From NCBI GenBank assembly GCA_024372625.1, contig CP099605.1, positions 2,480,001 through 2,544,000 of the forward strand: 64,000 nt of DNA, written 5' to 3'. The notes beneath the pieces are model-generated. The model searched no databases and was not told where the DNA came from. It saw only the letters and a program-made list of their open reading frames with translations. This DNA comes from Comamonadaceae bacterium OTU4NAUVB1. GTDB taxonomy: Bacteria > Pseudomonadota > Gammaproteobacteria > Burkholderiales > Burkholderiaceae_C. The position numbers and the translations under genes are program-made. Position 1 is the first letter of the stretch; each line of letters begins with the position of its first letter. This document shows, in pieces, positions 1 to 8,005 of this stretch.

Positions 1-1
1 C

Positions 2-622
2 ATCGGAGCCTGGTGGGCCGCGGGCGATGCCCGCACGCGCCGACCCCGGGCGATGCGCCGGGCGCAGCACGCGCTCGTGGGCGCGCTGGCGATCAGCAGC
101 GCCTACCTGGGATGGTCGCTGCTGGCGCGGCACGCGGTCGAGCGCGAGGCCGATCGCGCGCTGGCGGCCATGGGCCTGGCCGACGCGCCGCGCCTGGCGG
201 GACCGACCGCGTTCAACACCCTGCTCTGGCGCGTCGTCGCGATGACGCCGACGGGTTACCTCGAAGGCGAGCGCTCGCTGGTCGCCGACCATGGCCCCAT
301 GACGTTCCGCGCCCATGCGTCGGACGTGCGGGCATTGGCCGACGCGCGCGACGTGCCGGCGGTGCGGCGTCTCTCGTGGTTCAACGGCGGCTTCATGCGC
401 GCGCAGCAGACCCCCGGCGGCGTGCTGGTGCTGTCGGACCTGCGCATGGGCCAGGAACCGAGCTACACCTTCCAGTTCGAGGTGGCACGCCGCGAAGGGG
501 ACGGCCCCTGGCGCGCGATCCCACCCCGCCAGCAGCCCTGGAAGGCGCCGCTCGACGGCCTGGGCGCGCTTTGGCGGCGCATCTGGAACGAACCCGCGCG
601 CACCGGCGGCGCGGCGCGCTGA
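2..622 (+). CDS. C-terminal part of a membrane protein, possibly a YdjM-type metal-dependent hydrolase (5' end outside window)
   Basis: The reading frame is open to the window edge, so the gene begins upstream; an internal ATG lies at 53. The visible part has one hydrophobic segment (about residues 24-40 of the fragment) followed by a soluble tail with motifs such as FNTLLWRVV and GYLEGERSL. From memory these resemble the C-terminal domain of membrane-bound metal-dependent hydrolases of the YdjM/DUF457 type. The metal-binding N-terminal half is not in the window, so the family call is tentative. The stop lies 13 bp from the end of the convergent TauE-like gene. Confidence 0.5.
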   Translation: MGAWWAAGDARTRRPRAMRRAQHALVGALAISSAYLGWSLLARHAVEREADRALAAMGLADAPRLAGPTAFNTLLWRVVAMTPTGYLEGERSLVADHGPMTFRAHASDVRALADARDVPAVRRLSWFNGGFMRAQQTPGGVLVLSDLRMGQEPSYTFQFEVARREGDGPWRAIPPRQQPWKAPLDGLGALWRRIWNEPARTGGAAR

Positions 623-635
623 ACGCGTCTGCGTC

Positions 636-1397
636 TCAGCGGGCCAGCAACGCCGGCAGCGATCCCGCGAGCAGCGCGATGCCCGAAGCCGTCAGCAGCG
701 CCAGCACCAGTTGGCGGAACGCCGCGTCGCTGATGCCGATGTAGAGTCGAGCGCCCAGCAGCACCGGCACCAGCACGCAGACCCCGACGAGCGCGAGCAA
801 CGGCAGCATGGCCACCGTGACGTGTCCCGCCGCGGCATGGATCGCGAACGACACCGCCAGCATCGCCAGGTTGAAGTTCTGCACGATCGAGCGCTGCGCG
901 TCGCGCTCCAGGCCGCGCAGCGTGCACCACAGGGTCGGAATGGGGCCGGTGAAGCCGCCGATGCCGCCGCACACACCGCCCAGCAGTCCCGAGACGCCAT
1001 CGGCGAGGCGTCCCCCCCAGCGCACGCGCGGCAGGCTGCGCGCCACCAGCATCGCCGTGCACCACACCACCAGCAGGGCGCCCAGACCGGCCTTGAACAC
1101 GACGGCGTCGATGCGGGGCAGGAGCCAGACGCCGACCGGCACACCCGCGAGGCCGCCGACGATGAACGGCAGCAGCGCCTGCCGGTCGAAGCCCCGCCGC
1201 ACGGTGACGGCGGCGATCACCTGGCCCGTCAGCGCACCGAAGACCGCGAGCAGCGCCGCGAGCTGCGGCTCGACCGTCCAGGCCCAGAACGACATCGCCA
1301 CCAGTCCGAAGGCGAAACCCGACAGTCCCTGCACGAAGCCCGCGACCGCCGCGCCGAGCGCGACGACCAGATAGAGCGCGAGGGGAAAGGTGCTCAT
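636..1397 (-). CDS. Sulfite exporter TauE/SafE family membrane protein
   Basis: 253-residue polytopic inner-membrane protein with about eight hydrophobic segments in two similar halves. Each half opens with a Gly/Phe-rich stretch (FVQGLSGFAFGLV near residue 22 and GGVCGGIGGFTGP in the second half), the typical TauE/SafE architecture. The family exports sulfite, sulfoacetate or related anions; the substrate here is unknown. The start at 1397 was chosen over longer frames because it gives the family's normal N-terminus and overlaps the stop of the upstream MFS gene by 4 bp (ATGA), which suggests translational coupling in a two-gene exporter operon. Confidence 0.85.
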   Translation of the reverse strand: MSTFPLALYLVVALGAAVAGFVQGLSGFAFGLVAMSFWAWTVEPQLAALLAVFGALTGQVIAAVTVRRGFDRQALLPFIVGGLAGVPVGVWLLPRIDAVVFKAGLGALLVVWCTAMLVARSLPRVRWGGRLADGVSGLLGGVCGGIGGFTGPIPTLWCTLRGLERDAQRSIVQNFNLAMLAVSFAIHAAAGHVTVAMLPLLALVGVCVLVPVLLGARLYIGISDAAFRQLVLALLTASGIALLAGSLPALLAR

Positions 1398-2668
1398 GCC
1401 GACACGGACGCCGGCGCCAGGGCCTCGCGGCGCACGCGGCGCACGTTGAAGGCGCTGGCGATCAGCACCGCCTGGACCACCGCCAGGCCCACGATCACGC
1501 TGCGGTACCGGCCCTGGTCCATCAGGCCGCCGAAGAGCAGCGGCGCGGTCGCCTGCCCGATGTCGAGGCCGGCGTACACGACGCCGTAGACGCGGCCGGT
1601 GGCGTTGGACGGGGTCGAGCGCTTGACCAGCAGGTCGCGCGACGGCCCGGCGATGCCCGAGGCGAAGCCCATCGCGCCGAAGATCACCGGCACCATGAGC
1701 GGCGCGAAGTCGGCGAAGGCCAGCACCAGCGCCAGCGCGGCGGCGATGCCGAAGCCCGCGCCCACGATGCGCTCGCAGCGCGACGGGTCCGACGCCAGGA
1801 AGCCGCCGAGCACCATGCCGGCCGCGCTCGCGCCCATGTAGATCGTCAGGCACATCGCCACCAGCGCCACGGGCACATCGTGCAGATGCCCGGCGGCCAC
1901 CGGCGCGAAGGTCTGGACGATGCTGATGACCATGGCGTAGAAGAAGAAGAAGCCGAAACACATCCAGACCGCCGGGATGCGCAGGAAGTCGAATTGACCC
2001 GTGATGGCCGCGTGCGGCGCGCCCGGCACGCCCTGCCCCGTCGCCTTGAGCACCGACTTGACGTCGAGCGAGAGCACGCCGCGATACAGCCACAGCAGCA
2101 CCAGCACCGCCAACGCCACGCCGCCCGCCGCCGCCAGCGCCACGCGCCACGAGTACGCCATGGCCAGCGGCACGACGAACGCCGGCGCCAGCGCCCAGCC
2201 CAGGCTGCCGGTGATGCCGTGGACGCTGTAGGCGTGGCCGAGGCGCGTCGGCGCCACCTTGCGGTTGAACAGCGTGTAGTTGACCGGATGGAACACCCCG
2301 TTGCCCACGCCGCCGACCACCGCGCTGGCCAGCAGCATCCAGTAGCTCTGCGCCATCGCGTAGCCGAACGACCCCAGCGCGAGCATCGTCAGACCGACGA
2401 ACAGCACCGGTCGCGGCCCCAGCTTGTCGACCACGAAGCCCGAGGCCGCCTGCACCAGGCACGACACCACGAAGAACACCGTCAGCACCGCGCCGAGCTG
2501 CGTGTAGCTGACGTCGAAGGCCTCCTTCAGCCAGGGAAACAGCGGTGCCAGCACGAGCTGGCTGAAGTGGCTGACGGCGTGCCCGAGCCCGACGAGGCCG
2601 ATCAACTGCGCGTCGGCCCGGAAGGTGGGCGCGGCCGGAGGTGCGGAGGAAGCTTGGGAGGCAGGCAT
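1394..2668 (-). CDS. MFS transporter
   Basis: Major facilitator superfamily permease of 424 residues with twelve predicted membrane segments. The loop after TM2 carries DKLGPRP, a form of the MFS D-x-x-G-R/P-R signature. The family moves small solutes using ion gradients; no specific substrate can be read from the sequence. A longer frame starts at 2746, but the extra 26 residues are Arg-rich and unlike a transporter N-terminus, so 2668 is preferred. It is the first gene of a pair with the TauE-like exporter and is divergent from an AraC-type regulator 92 bp away, which probably controls it. Confidence 0.85.
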   Translation of the reverse strand: MPASQASSAPPAAPTFRADAQLIGLVGLGHAVSHFSQLVLAPLFPWLKEAFDVSYTQLGAVLTVFFVVSCLVQAASGFVVDKLGPRPVLFVGLTMLALGSFGYAMAQSYWMLLASAVVGGVGNGVFHPVNYTLFNRKVAPTRLGHAYSVHGITGSLGWALAPAFVVPLAMAYSWRVALAAAGGVALAVLVLLWLYRGVLSLDVKSVLKATGQGVPGAPHAAITGQFDFLRIPAVWMCFGFFFFYAMVISIVQTFAPVAAGHLHDVPVALVAMCLTIYMGASAAGMVLGGFLASDPSRCERIVGAGFGIAAALALVLAFADFAPLMVPVIFGAMGFASGIAGPSRDLLVKRSTPSNATGRVYGVVYAGLDIGQATAPLLFGGLMDQGRYRSVIVGLAVVQAVLIASAFNVRRVRREALAPASVSA

Positions 2669-2760
2669 GATGGCGGGTGGGGAGAAAAACCGGAAGGCCC
2701 TGATCGTAGGTCGCGCACCGACGTCAGAATGGCGATAGAAGGACAACCTATGTCGAAACC

Positions 2761-3693
2761 ATGACAGTCGATTCCGTCGATCCGGAGCAGGCCCCGGACG
2801 GGTCCGCGCCGGCGTCCCCCTCCCGCCGGCGCAATCACCTGCGACTCGCGGCCACCGGTTCGACCACGCACGTCGGCCCCCTCACACCCCACCTCTACGC
2901 GCCCGACGCCGTGCGGCCGCTGCGGGCCAAGGAGCATTTCCTCAAGGCCGACACGCACGTCGACCTGCACGTGCACCCGTGGCCGCAGCTCACCTTCTCC
3001 ACGCGCGGCGTGATCCGCCTGAGCACGCGCGACGGCAGCTACATCGTGCCGCCCTCGCGCGCGCTGTGGGTGCCGGCGAACGTGCCGCACAGCATCACTC
3101 TGATCGAGGACGCCGACCTGCGCACGGTCTACCTCCACACCTGGCTCGCGCCGGGCTGGGAACATTGCGAGGTGCTGGAGATCAGCCCGCTGCTGCGCGC
3201 GCTGATGCTGGCCCTGGACACCACGCCCGACGGCCGGCCGCCGGCCGACGGCCACGCGCCGCAGCGCGAACGCATGATCGCGCCGCTGCTGATCGACGAA
3301 CTCGGCCGGGCCACGCAGATCCGCATCGACGTGCCGCTGCCGGCCGACAAGCGCCTGCGCCAGCTGTGCGAGACGCTGCTGCGCAACCCGGCCGGGCGGG
3401 CCACGCTGGCCGAGCGCGCGGACGCCATCGGCGCGAGCGAACGCACCGTGGCGCGGCTGTTCCGCGACCAGCTCGGCATGGGCTGGCAGCAGTGGCGCCA
3501 GCACGCGGTGATGGCGCACGCCCTGCCGCTGCTCGCGCGCGGCATGCCCGTCAGCCAGGTGGCCAGCGCCAGCGGCTACGCCACCGACAGCGCCTTCTGC
3601 GCCATGTTCAAGGCCGCCACCGGCCGCTCTCCCACCACGTTCCAGCACCGCAAGCCCCGGCTGTCGTCGTCGAACAAGCCCCGGGACCGATGA
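2761..3693 (+). CDS. AraC family transcriptional regulator with N-terminal cupin sensor
   Basis: 310 residues. An N-terminal cupin/AraC-binding domain (about 45-150) shows the metal-type signature HVHPWPQLTF followed by PPSRALWVP and NVPHSI. A C-terminal AraC double helix-turn-helix spans about 213-295 and ends in GYATDSAF...FKAATGRSP. This layout matches the NimR/YdeC-like subgroup that represses or activates divergent exporters. ATG 2761 is the first possible start in frame; a four-codon ORF (2750-2764) overlaps it. The stop overlaps the start of the SulP gene (ATGA), so the two are probably cotranscribed, and MFS-TauE is the likely divergent target. Confidence 0.88.
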   Translation: MTVDSVDPEQAPDGSAPASPSRRRNHLRLAATGSTTHVGPLTPHLYAPDAVRPLRAKEHFLKADTHVDLHVHPWPQLTFSTRGVIRLSTRDGSYIVPPSRALWVPANVPHSITLIEDADLRTVYLHTWLAPGWEHCEVLEISPLLRALMLALDTTPDGRPPADGHAPQRERMIAPLLIDELGRATQIRIDVPLPADKRLRQLCETLLRNPAGRATLAERADAIGASERTVARLFRDQLGMGWQQWRQHAVMAHALPLLARGMPVSQVASASGYATDSAFCAMFKAATGRSPTTFQHRKPRLSSSNKPRDR

Positions 3694-5468
3694 GGACGCG
3701 CCCCACCCGCGCTCACCTGGCGCGCTGGCTGCCCTTCCTGGCGTGGCCCCGCCCCGACCGCGCGACGCTGCGCGGCGAGGTCGTGGCCGGCCTGACGGTG
3801 GCGATGTTCGTGATCCCGCAGGCCGTGGCGTATGCCGCGCTCGCCGGCATGCCGCTGGTCACGGGCATCTACGCCTCCTTCGTGCCGGCGCTCGTCGGCG
3901 TGCTGTGGAGCGCCTCGGCGCGGCTGTCGGTCGGGCCGACCGCGCTGACCAGCCTGCTCATCGGCGCCTCGCTCGCACCGCTGGCCATCCCGGGCAGCGC
4001 CGAGTGGGTGGCGTTGGCGGCGTGGCTGGCGCTGCTGTCGGGCGCGATCCAGCTGGTGCTGGGCGTGGGGCGATTCGGCTGGCTGCTCAAGCTGGTCAAC
4101 TCGCCGGTGCTCATCGGCTTCACGCAGGGCGCGGCCCTGCTGATCGTGATGTCGCAGCTGCCCGCGCTGCTGGGCTTCACGGGGCGGCCGATCGCGCGGG
4201 TGCTCGACGGGCCGCCGCCGGACTTCGTCGCCATCGCCTTCGGCCTGGGCACGATGGCCGCGCTGTGGCTGGCCAAGCGGCACTGGCCCCGGCTGCCGGC
4301 GGCGATGGTGGTGGTGGTCGTCGGCGCGCTGGCGAGCGCGGCGTTCGGCTATGCGCTGCGGGGCGGGGCGGTGGTGGGCGCGCTGCCCGGCGGTCTGCCC
4401 GCGCCGTACTGGCCCGGCGCGATCTCCCTGGGCACGCTGGGCACGCTGCTGCTGCCGGCCTGCATGATCACGCTGGTGAGTTTCCTGGAGACCGCCTCGA
4501 GCGCCAAGATCGACAACGGCCGCGCCGGCACGCTCTGGAACGAGAACCAGGACCTGATCGGCCAGGGACTCGCGAAGATCGCCTCGGGCCTGTCGGGCGG
4601 CTTCGCGACCAGTTCGTCGTTCTCGCGCTCGGCCATCAACCTGTACGCGGGCGCGAAGACCGGCTGGGCCACGATCGTGTGCGCCGCGCTGGTGGGCCTG
4701 GCGCTGCTGTGGCTGATGCCGCTGCTCTACCACGTGCCGCAGGCCGTGCTCGCGGGGCTGGTGGTCACGGCCATCCTGGGGCTGATCAAGCCGCGCGCTT
4801 TCGTGCAGCTGTGGCGCGTCTCGCGCGTCGAGGCGGTCACGGCGGGCGTGACCTTCGCGCTCACGGTCGTGACGGCGCCCGACATCTACTGGGGCGTGCT
4901 CGCCGGCCTGCTGATGAGCCTGAGCCACTACATGTTCCGGCACCTGCACCCGCGCATCATCGAGGTCGGCCTGCACGCCGACGGCAGCCTGCGCGACCGC
5001 CACCTGTGGCACCTGCCGCCGCTGGCCCCCGACGTCTATGCGCTGCGCATGGACGCCGAGCTCGACTTCGCCTCGGCCAGCACGCTCGAACGCGCCATCG
5101 GCGAGCAGGTGGCGGCGCGGCCGGGCCTGCGCGCGGTGTGCCTGTTCGCGCAGCCCATCAACCGCATCGACGTGACCGGCGCCGAGGTCTTCGGCTCGAT
5201 CCGCCAGGGCCTCGCCGCGCGTGGCATCGCGCTGTTCCTGATCGGCCTGAAGCTGCCCGCGCAGACGGTGCTGGAGAACGCCGGCCTGCTCGCGCCGGAT
5301 CCGCTGCTGGCGAGCTACCGCACGGATGCCGAGGCGCTGGCGGCGCTGGCGGCCCTTCGGGACCCGGATGGACCGGCCACCGTCCGCGGTCCGCGCGAGG
5401 TGGGCGGAACCCGCGTGGTGGCCGACGCGCGCGCTCCTAGTCCTTCACCCGCCCCCGCAGGCTCTTGA
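3690..5468 (+). CDS. SulP family inorganic anion transporter with STAS domain
   Basis: 592-residue SulP (SLC26-like) permease. The N-terminal half has ten to twelve membrane segments, including the family signature region around TVAMFVIPQAVAYAALAGMP (about 34-53). The SFLETASSAK and GGFATSSSFSRSAIN stretches resemble the conserved TM8 region. A C-terminal STAS domain lies at about 445-560 with RIDVTGAEVFGSI. Family members import sulfate, bicarbonate, dicarboxylates or other anions. The start overlaps the AraC stop by 4 bp. The 3' end overlaps the end of the convergent arfB gene by 32 bp, so the last residues (Ser/Pro/Ala-rich) may be dispensable. Confidence 0.9.
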   Translation: MRTRPTRAHLARWLPFLAWPRPDRATLRGEVVAGLTVAMFVIPQAVAYAALAGMPLVTGIYASFVPALVGVLWSASARLSVGPTALTSLLIGASLAPLAIPGSAEWVALAAWLALLSGAIQLVLGVGRFGWLLKLVNSPVLIGFTQGAALLIVMSQLPALLGFTGRPIARVLDGPPPDFVAIAFGLGTMAALWLAKRHWPRLPAAMVVVVVGALASAAFGYALRGGAVVGALPGGLPAPYWPGAISLGTLGTLLLPACMITLVSFLETASSAKIDNGRAGTLWNENQDLIGQGLAKIASGLSGGFATSSSFSRSAINLYAGAKTGWATIVCAALVGLALLWLMPLLYHVPQAVLAGLVVTAILGLIKPRAFVQLWRVSRVEAVTAGVTFALTVVTAPDIYWGVLAGLLMSLSHYMFRHLHPRIIEVGLHADGSLRDRHLWHLPPLAPDVYALRMDAELDFASASTLERAIGEQVAARPGLRAVCLFAQPINRIDVTGAEVFGSIRQGLAARGIALFLIGLKLPAQTVLENAGLLAPDPLLASYRTDAEALAALAALRDPDGPATVRGPREVGGTRVVADARAPSPSPAPAGS

Positions 5469-5850
5469 TCTCCGAGCGCTGGCTCTTGCCCTCCAGCCGC
5501 CGCTGCTTGGAGCCATACGACGGCTTGGTGGCGCGCCGGATGCGCGGCGGCACGGCGACGCTGTCGACCACCGCCTGCAGCCGCGCCAGCGCGTCGGCGC
5601 GGTTCATCTCCTGGGTGCGGTGCTGCTGCGCCTTGAGCACCAGCACGCCCTCCTGCGTGATGCGGCCGTCGCGCAGGGCCAGCAGCCGCTCCTTGACGTC
5701 CGGCGGCAGCGAACTGGCCGGGATGTCGTAGCGCAGGTGCACCGCGCTGGACACCTTGTTGACGTTCTGCCCGCCCGCCCCCTGAGCGCGGATGGCGCTC
5801 AGCTCGACCTCGTCGGGGTCGATGGGGATGGAGACGGCGCGCGGGTTCAT
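5437..5850 (-). CDS. arfB: Alternative ribosome-rescue factor / peptidyl-tRNA hydrolase ArfB
   Basis: 137 residues, normal for ArfB (YaeJ). The class-I release-factor-like domain contains the catalytic GGQ at 26-28 in RAQGAGGQNVNKV. It is followed by a Lys/Arg-rich tail (KPSYGSKQRRLEGK...) that in this family enters the empty mRNA channel of stalled ribosomes. ArfB hydrolyses peptidyl-tRNA on non-stop ribosomes. The gene is monocistronic between SulP and the amidase operon and overlaps the SulP 3' end. The tail segment encoded inside the overlap is part of the basic extension, so both reading frames are constrained there. Confidence 0.93.
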   Translation of the reverse strand: MNPRAVSIPIDPDEVELSAIRAQGAGGQNVNKVSSAVHLRYDIPASSLPPDVKERLLALRDGRITQEGVLVLKAQQHRTQEMNRADALARLQAVVDSVAVPPRIRRATKPSYGSKQRRLEGKSQRSEIKSLRGRVKD

Positions 5851-5904
5851 GCGGCGATTGTCCCGGAACCCGGGCCGCCCGGCCCGCCGGACGGCCGCCG
5901 CGCG

Positions 5905-7257
5905 TCAGGCCGCCGCCAGCGCCCCTTCGACCGCCAGCGCGACCGCCGCCAGCCGGGCGTCGTCGCCGCGCACCGACGACAGCATCAGCCCGACCGGCAG
6001 TTCGCCCGCGCGCTGGCACGGCAGGCTGAAGGCGCAGCCGTCGAGGAAGTTGATCGCGAAGGTGTTGCGCAGCAGCAGGCCGTTGGCCTGGAAGAAGGCC
6101 TCGTCCGTGGCCAGCGCGTCGATGGCGGGCGCGACGATCGGCACGGTCGGGCACAGCAGCGCGTCGAAGCCCTCGAGCGCACCCTCGACGCGGCCGATCC
6201 AGTCGCGGCGGCGGTCCTGCATGACGATGTAGTCGGCCGCGGCGACCGACATGCCCAGTTCCACGCGCGCGGCGACGCGCGCGTCGAAGCGGTCGCGGTG
6301 CGCGCGGATGCGGTCGCGGTGCACGGCAGAGGCCTCCACCGGCGAGAAGCCGCCCGGCGCGTTGATCCGCGCGATCTCGGCCAGCTCGGCCAGGGGCACG
6401 TCGACCACCTCGGCCCCGGCCGCCGACAGGGCGCTCGTCGCGCGATCGAAGGCCGCTGCCACCGCCGGCTCGATGCCGTCGAACATCATCGTGCGGGGCA
6501 CCGCCAGGCGCAGGCCGCGCAGCGACCGGCGGCGCACCGCGAGCGGCGCGTCGGCGATGACGGCGTCGACCGCGAGGCAGTCGGCCACGCTGCGCGTCAT
6601 GGCGCAGACCGTGTCGAGCGAGCGCGCCAGCTCGAAGGCGCCGGTGCGCGGCACGCGGCTCTGGGTGCCCTTGAAGCCCACCAGCCCGCACAAGGCCGCC
6701 GGGATGCGGATCGAGCCGCCGGTGTCGGACCCGAGACCCGCCACCGCCAGGCCGAGCGCCACCGACACCGCCGCGCCCGACGACGAGCCGCCCGGGATGC
6801 GCGCCACCTCGGCATCGGCCGGGTTGCGCGGCGTGCCGTGGTGCGGGTTGATGCCGACGCCGGAGAAGGCGAACTCGGTCATGTTGGTCTTGCCGAGGAT
6901 GGCCGCGCCGGCGCCGCGCAGGCGCGCCACGGCCACGGCGTCGGCCACGGCGGCGGGCTCGCCCTCGCACACGACGGAGCCGGCCAGCGTGGTCTCGCCG
7001 GCGACGTCGTAGAGGTCCTTGACCGTGACCGGCAGGCCGGCGAGCGCCGGCGGCGTCACGCCGGCACGCCGCAGCGCGTCGGCGTGGCGCGCGGCGGCGA
7101 GCGCCGCGTCGGCGTAGAGGCGGGTGAACACGTGCCGCGCGGGAGCCGTCGCGGCGTCCTCGAGCGCCCGCGCCACCACGGCCTCGTGCGACAGTTCGCC
7201 GCGCGCGATGCGCGCCTGCAGGGCCGCGATGCCGTGCGTGGCCGCGCCGCCGCTCAT
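5905..7257 (-). CDS. Amidase signature family enzyme
   Basis: 450-residue amidase-signature hydrolase. The Ser-cisSer-Lys triad is present: Lys80 in VTVKDLYDV, the GGSSSG loop at 156-161 (cis-Ser 158/159) and the nucleophile Ser182 in DTGGSIRIP. The family hydrolyses linear amides, N-carbamoyl compounds or allophanate; no C-terminal allophanate hydrolase extension is present. It is the last gene of the LysR/TRAP operon and its ATG overlaps the stop of the DUF2848 gene by 4 bp, so the two products are probably made together and act on the same imported compound. Substrate unknown. Confidence 0.88.
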   Translation of the reverse strand: MSGGAATHGIAALQARIARGELSHEAVVARALEDAATAPARHVFTRLYADAALAAARHADALRRAGVTPPALAGLPVTVKDLYDVAGETTLAGSVVCEGEPAAVADAVAVARLRGAGAAILGKTNMTEFAFSGVGINPHHGTPRNPADAEVARIPGGSSSGAAVSVALGLAVAGLGSDTGGSIRIPAALCGLVGFKGTQSRVPRTGAFELARSLDTVCAMTRSVADCLAVDAVIADAPLAVRRRSLRGLRLAVPRTMMFDGIEPAVAAAFDRATSALSAAGAEVVDVPLAELAEIARINAPGGFSPVEASAVHRDRIRAHRDRFDARVAARVELGMSVAAADYIVMQDRRRDWIGRVEGALEGFDALLCPTVPIVAPAIDALATDEAFFQANGLLLRNTFAINFLDGCAFSLPCQRAGELPVGLMLSSVRGDDARLAAVALAVEGALAAA

Positions 7258-7982
7258 GCCACCACCTCCAGCGCCTGCACGGCGTAGCGGTGCACGATGC
7301 GGCGCCCGTGGCGCGGGTCGTGGATCTCCAGCTCCATCTCGGCCGCCGGACGGATGCCCTCGCCGCGGGCGTTGGGAATGGCACCGAGCGTGCCGCAGGT
7401 CATGAAGCGCCCTTCCTCGCCGCCCTCGGCGGCATAGATGCCGTCGCGCAGGCCGGCCAGCGGACGGATCGAGGCGAAGGTGCCGGCCTGGTAGTCGACC
7501 CAGCGGCCGTCCTCCAGGATGCGCGAGCGCAGCTGCAGTTCGTCCTGGTGCCCGACGACATCGCGCCAGCGCCAGGCGGTGGTGGCCACCGGCTTGGCGC
7601 ACATCTGCTTGGAGACGGCCACCGAGTAGGTCTCGACCTGGCGGTCGGTGTGGTCGGAGGCGACCGTGAGCCACCACTCGCCATCGGCGAAGAACAGCAT
7701 CGGCTCGGCCTCGCCGGAACTGTTCGGCCCCAGCGCCTCGATGGCATCCGACTGCGTGAGCAGGCCGGCGCCGACGCGGTAGTACAGCGGCACGCTGGAG
7801 GGCCGGGGCACGCCGATGGCCTCGAGTTCCTCGATGTGGTGGGCGATGGCGGCGGCGTCGCGGCCGGTCCAGCCGGCGATCACCAGCCGGCGCGGCACCA
7901 CGTTCAGGAGGCGCGTCGCGCGCGTGCCGTCGGCGGCCACGGCTTCGCAGGCGAAGGAGAGATTCGGGGGGGTCGATGACAT
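7254..7982 (-). CDS. DUF2848 family protein
   Basis: 242 residues, soluble and without a signal peptide. The pattern (RRLVIAGWTGRD near 31-42, PSSVPLYYRV, DGEWWLTVASDHTDRQVE, SKQMCAKP, GDGRWVDYQ-like stretch, FMTCGTLGAIPN) matches the DUF2848 family as I remember it. The family has no firmly assigned activity but shows distant similarity to fumarylacetoacetate-hydrolase folds; the conserved Asp/His/Cys residues would fit an enzyme. It lies between the TRAP permease genes (23 bp gap) and the amidase gene (4 bp overlap), which argues for a catabolic step in the same pathway. Confidence 0.75.
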   Translation of the reverse strand: MSSTPPNLSFACEAVAADGTRATRLLNVVPRRLVIAGWTGRDAAAIAHHIEELEAIGVPRPSSVPLYYRVGAGLLTQSDAIEALGPNSSGEAEPMLFFADGEWWLTVASDHTDRQVETYSVAVSKQMCAKPVATTAWRWRDVVGHQDELQLRSRILEDGRWVDYQAGTFASIRPLAGLRDGIYAAEGGEEGRFMTCGTLGAIPNARGEGIRPAAEMELEIHDPRHGRRIVHRYAVQALEVVA

Positions 7983-8005
7983 GGAAGGGGCTCCGCGAGA
8001 GGGAA

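Noticed and set aside
636..2462. 608-codon reading frame spanning the TauE gene and the MFS gene
   Set aside because: Only its last 253 codons (from 1397) are real TauE. The rest is the MFS gene read out of frame.
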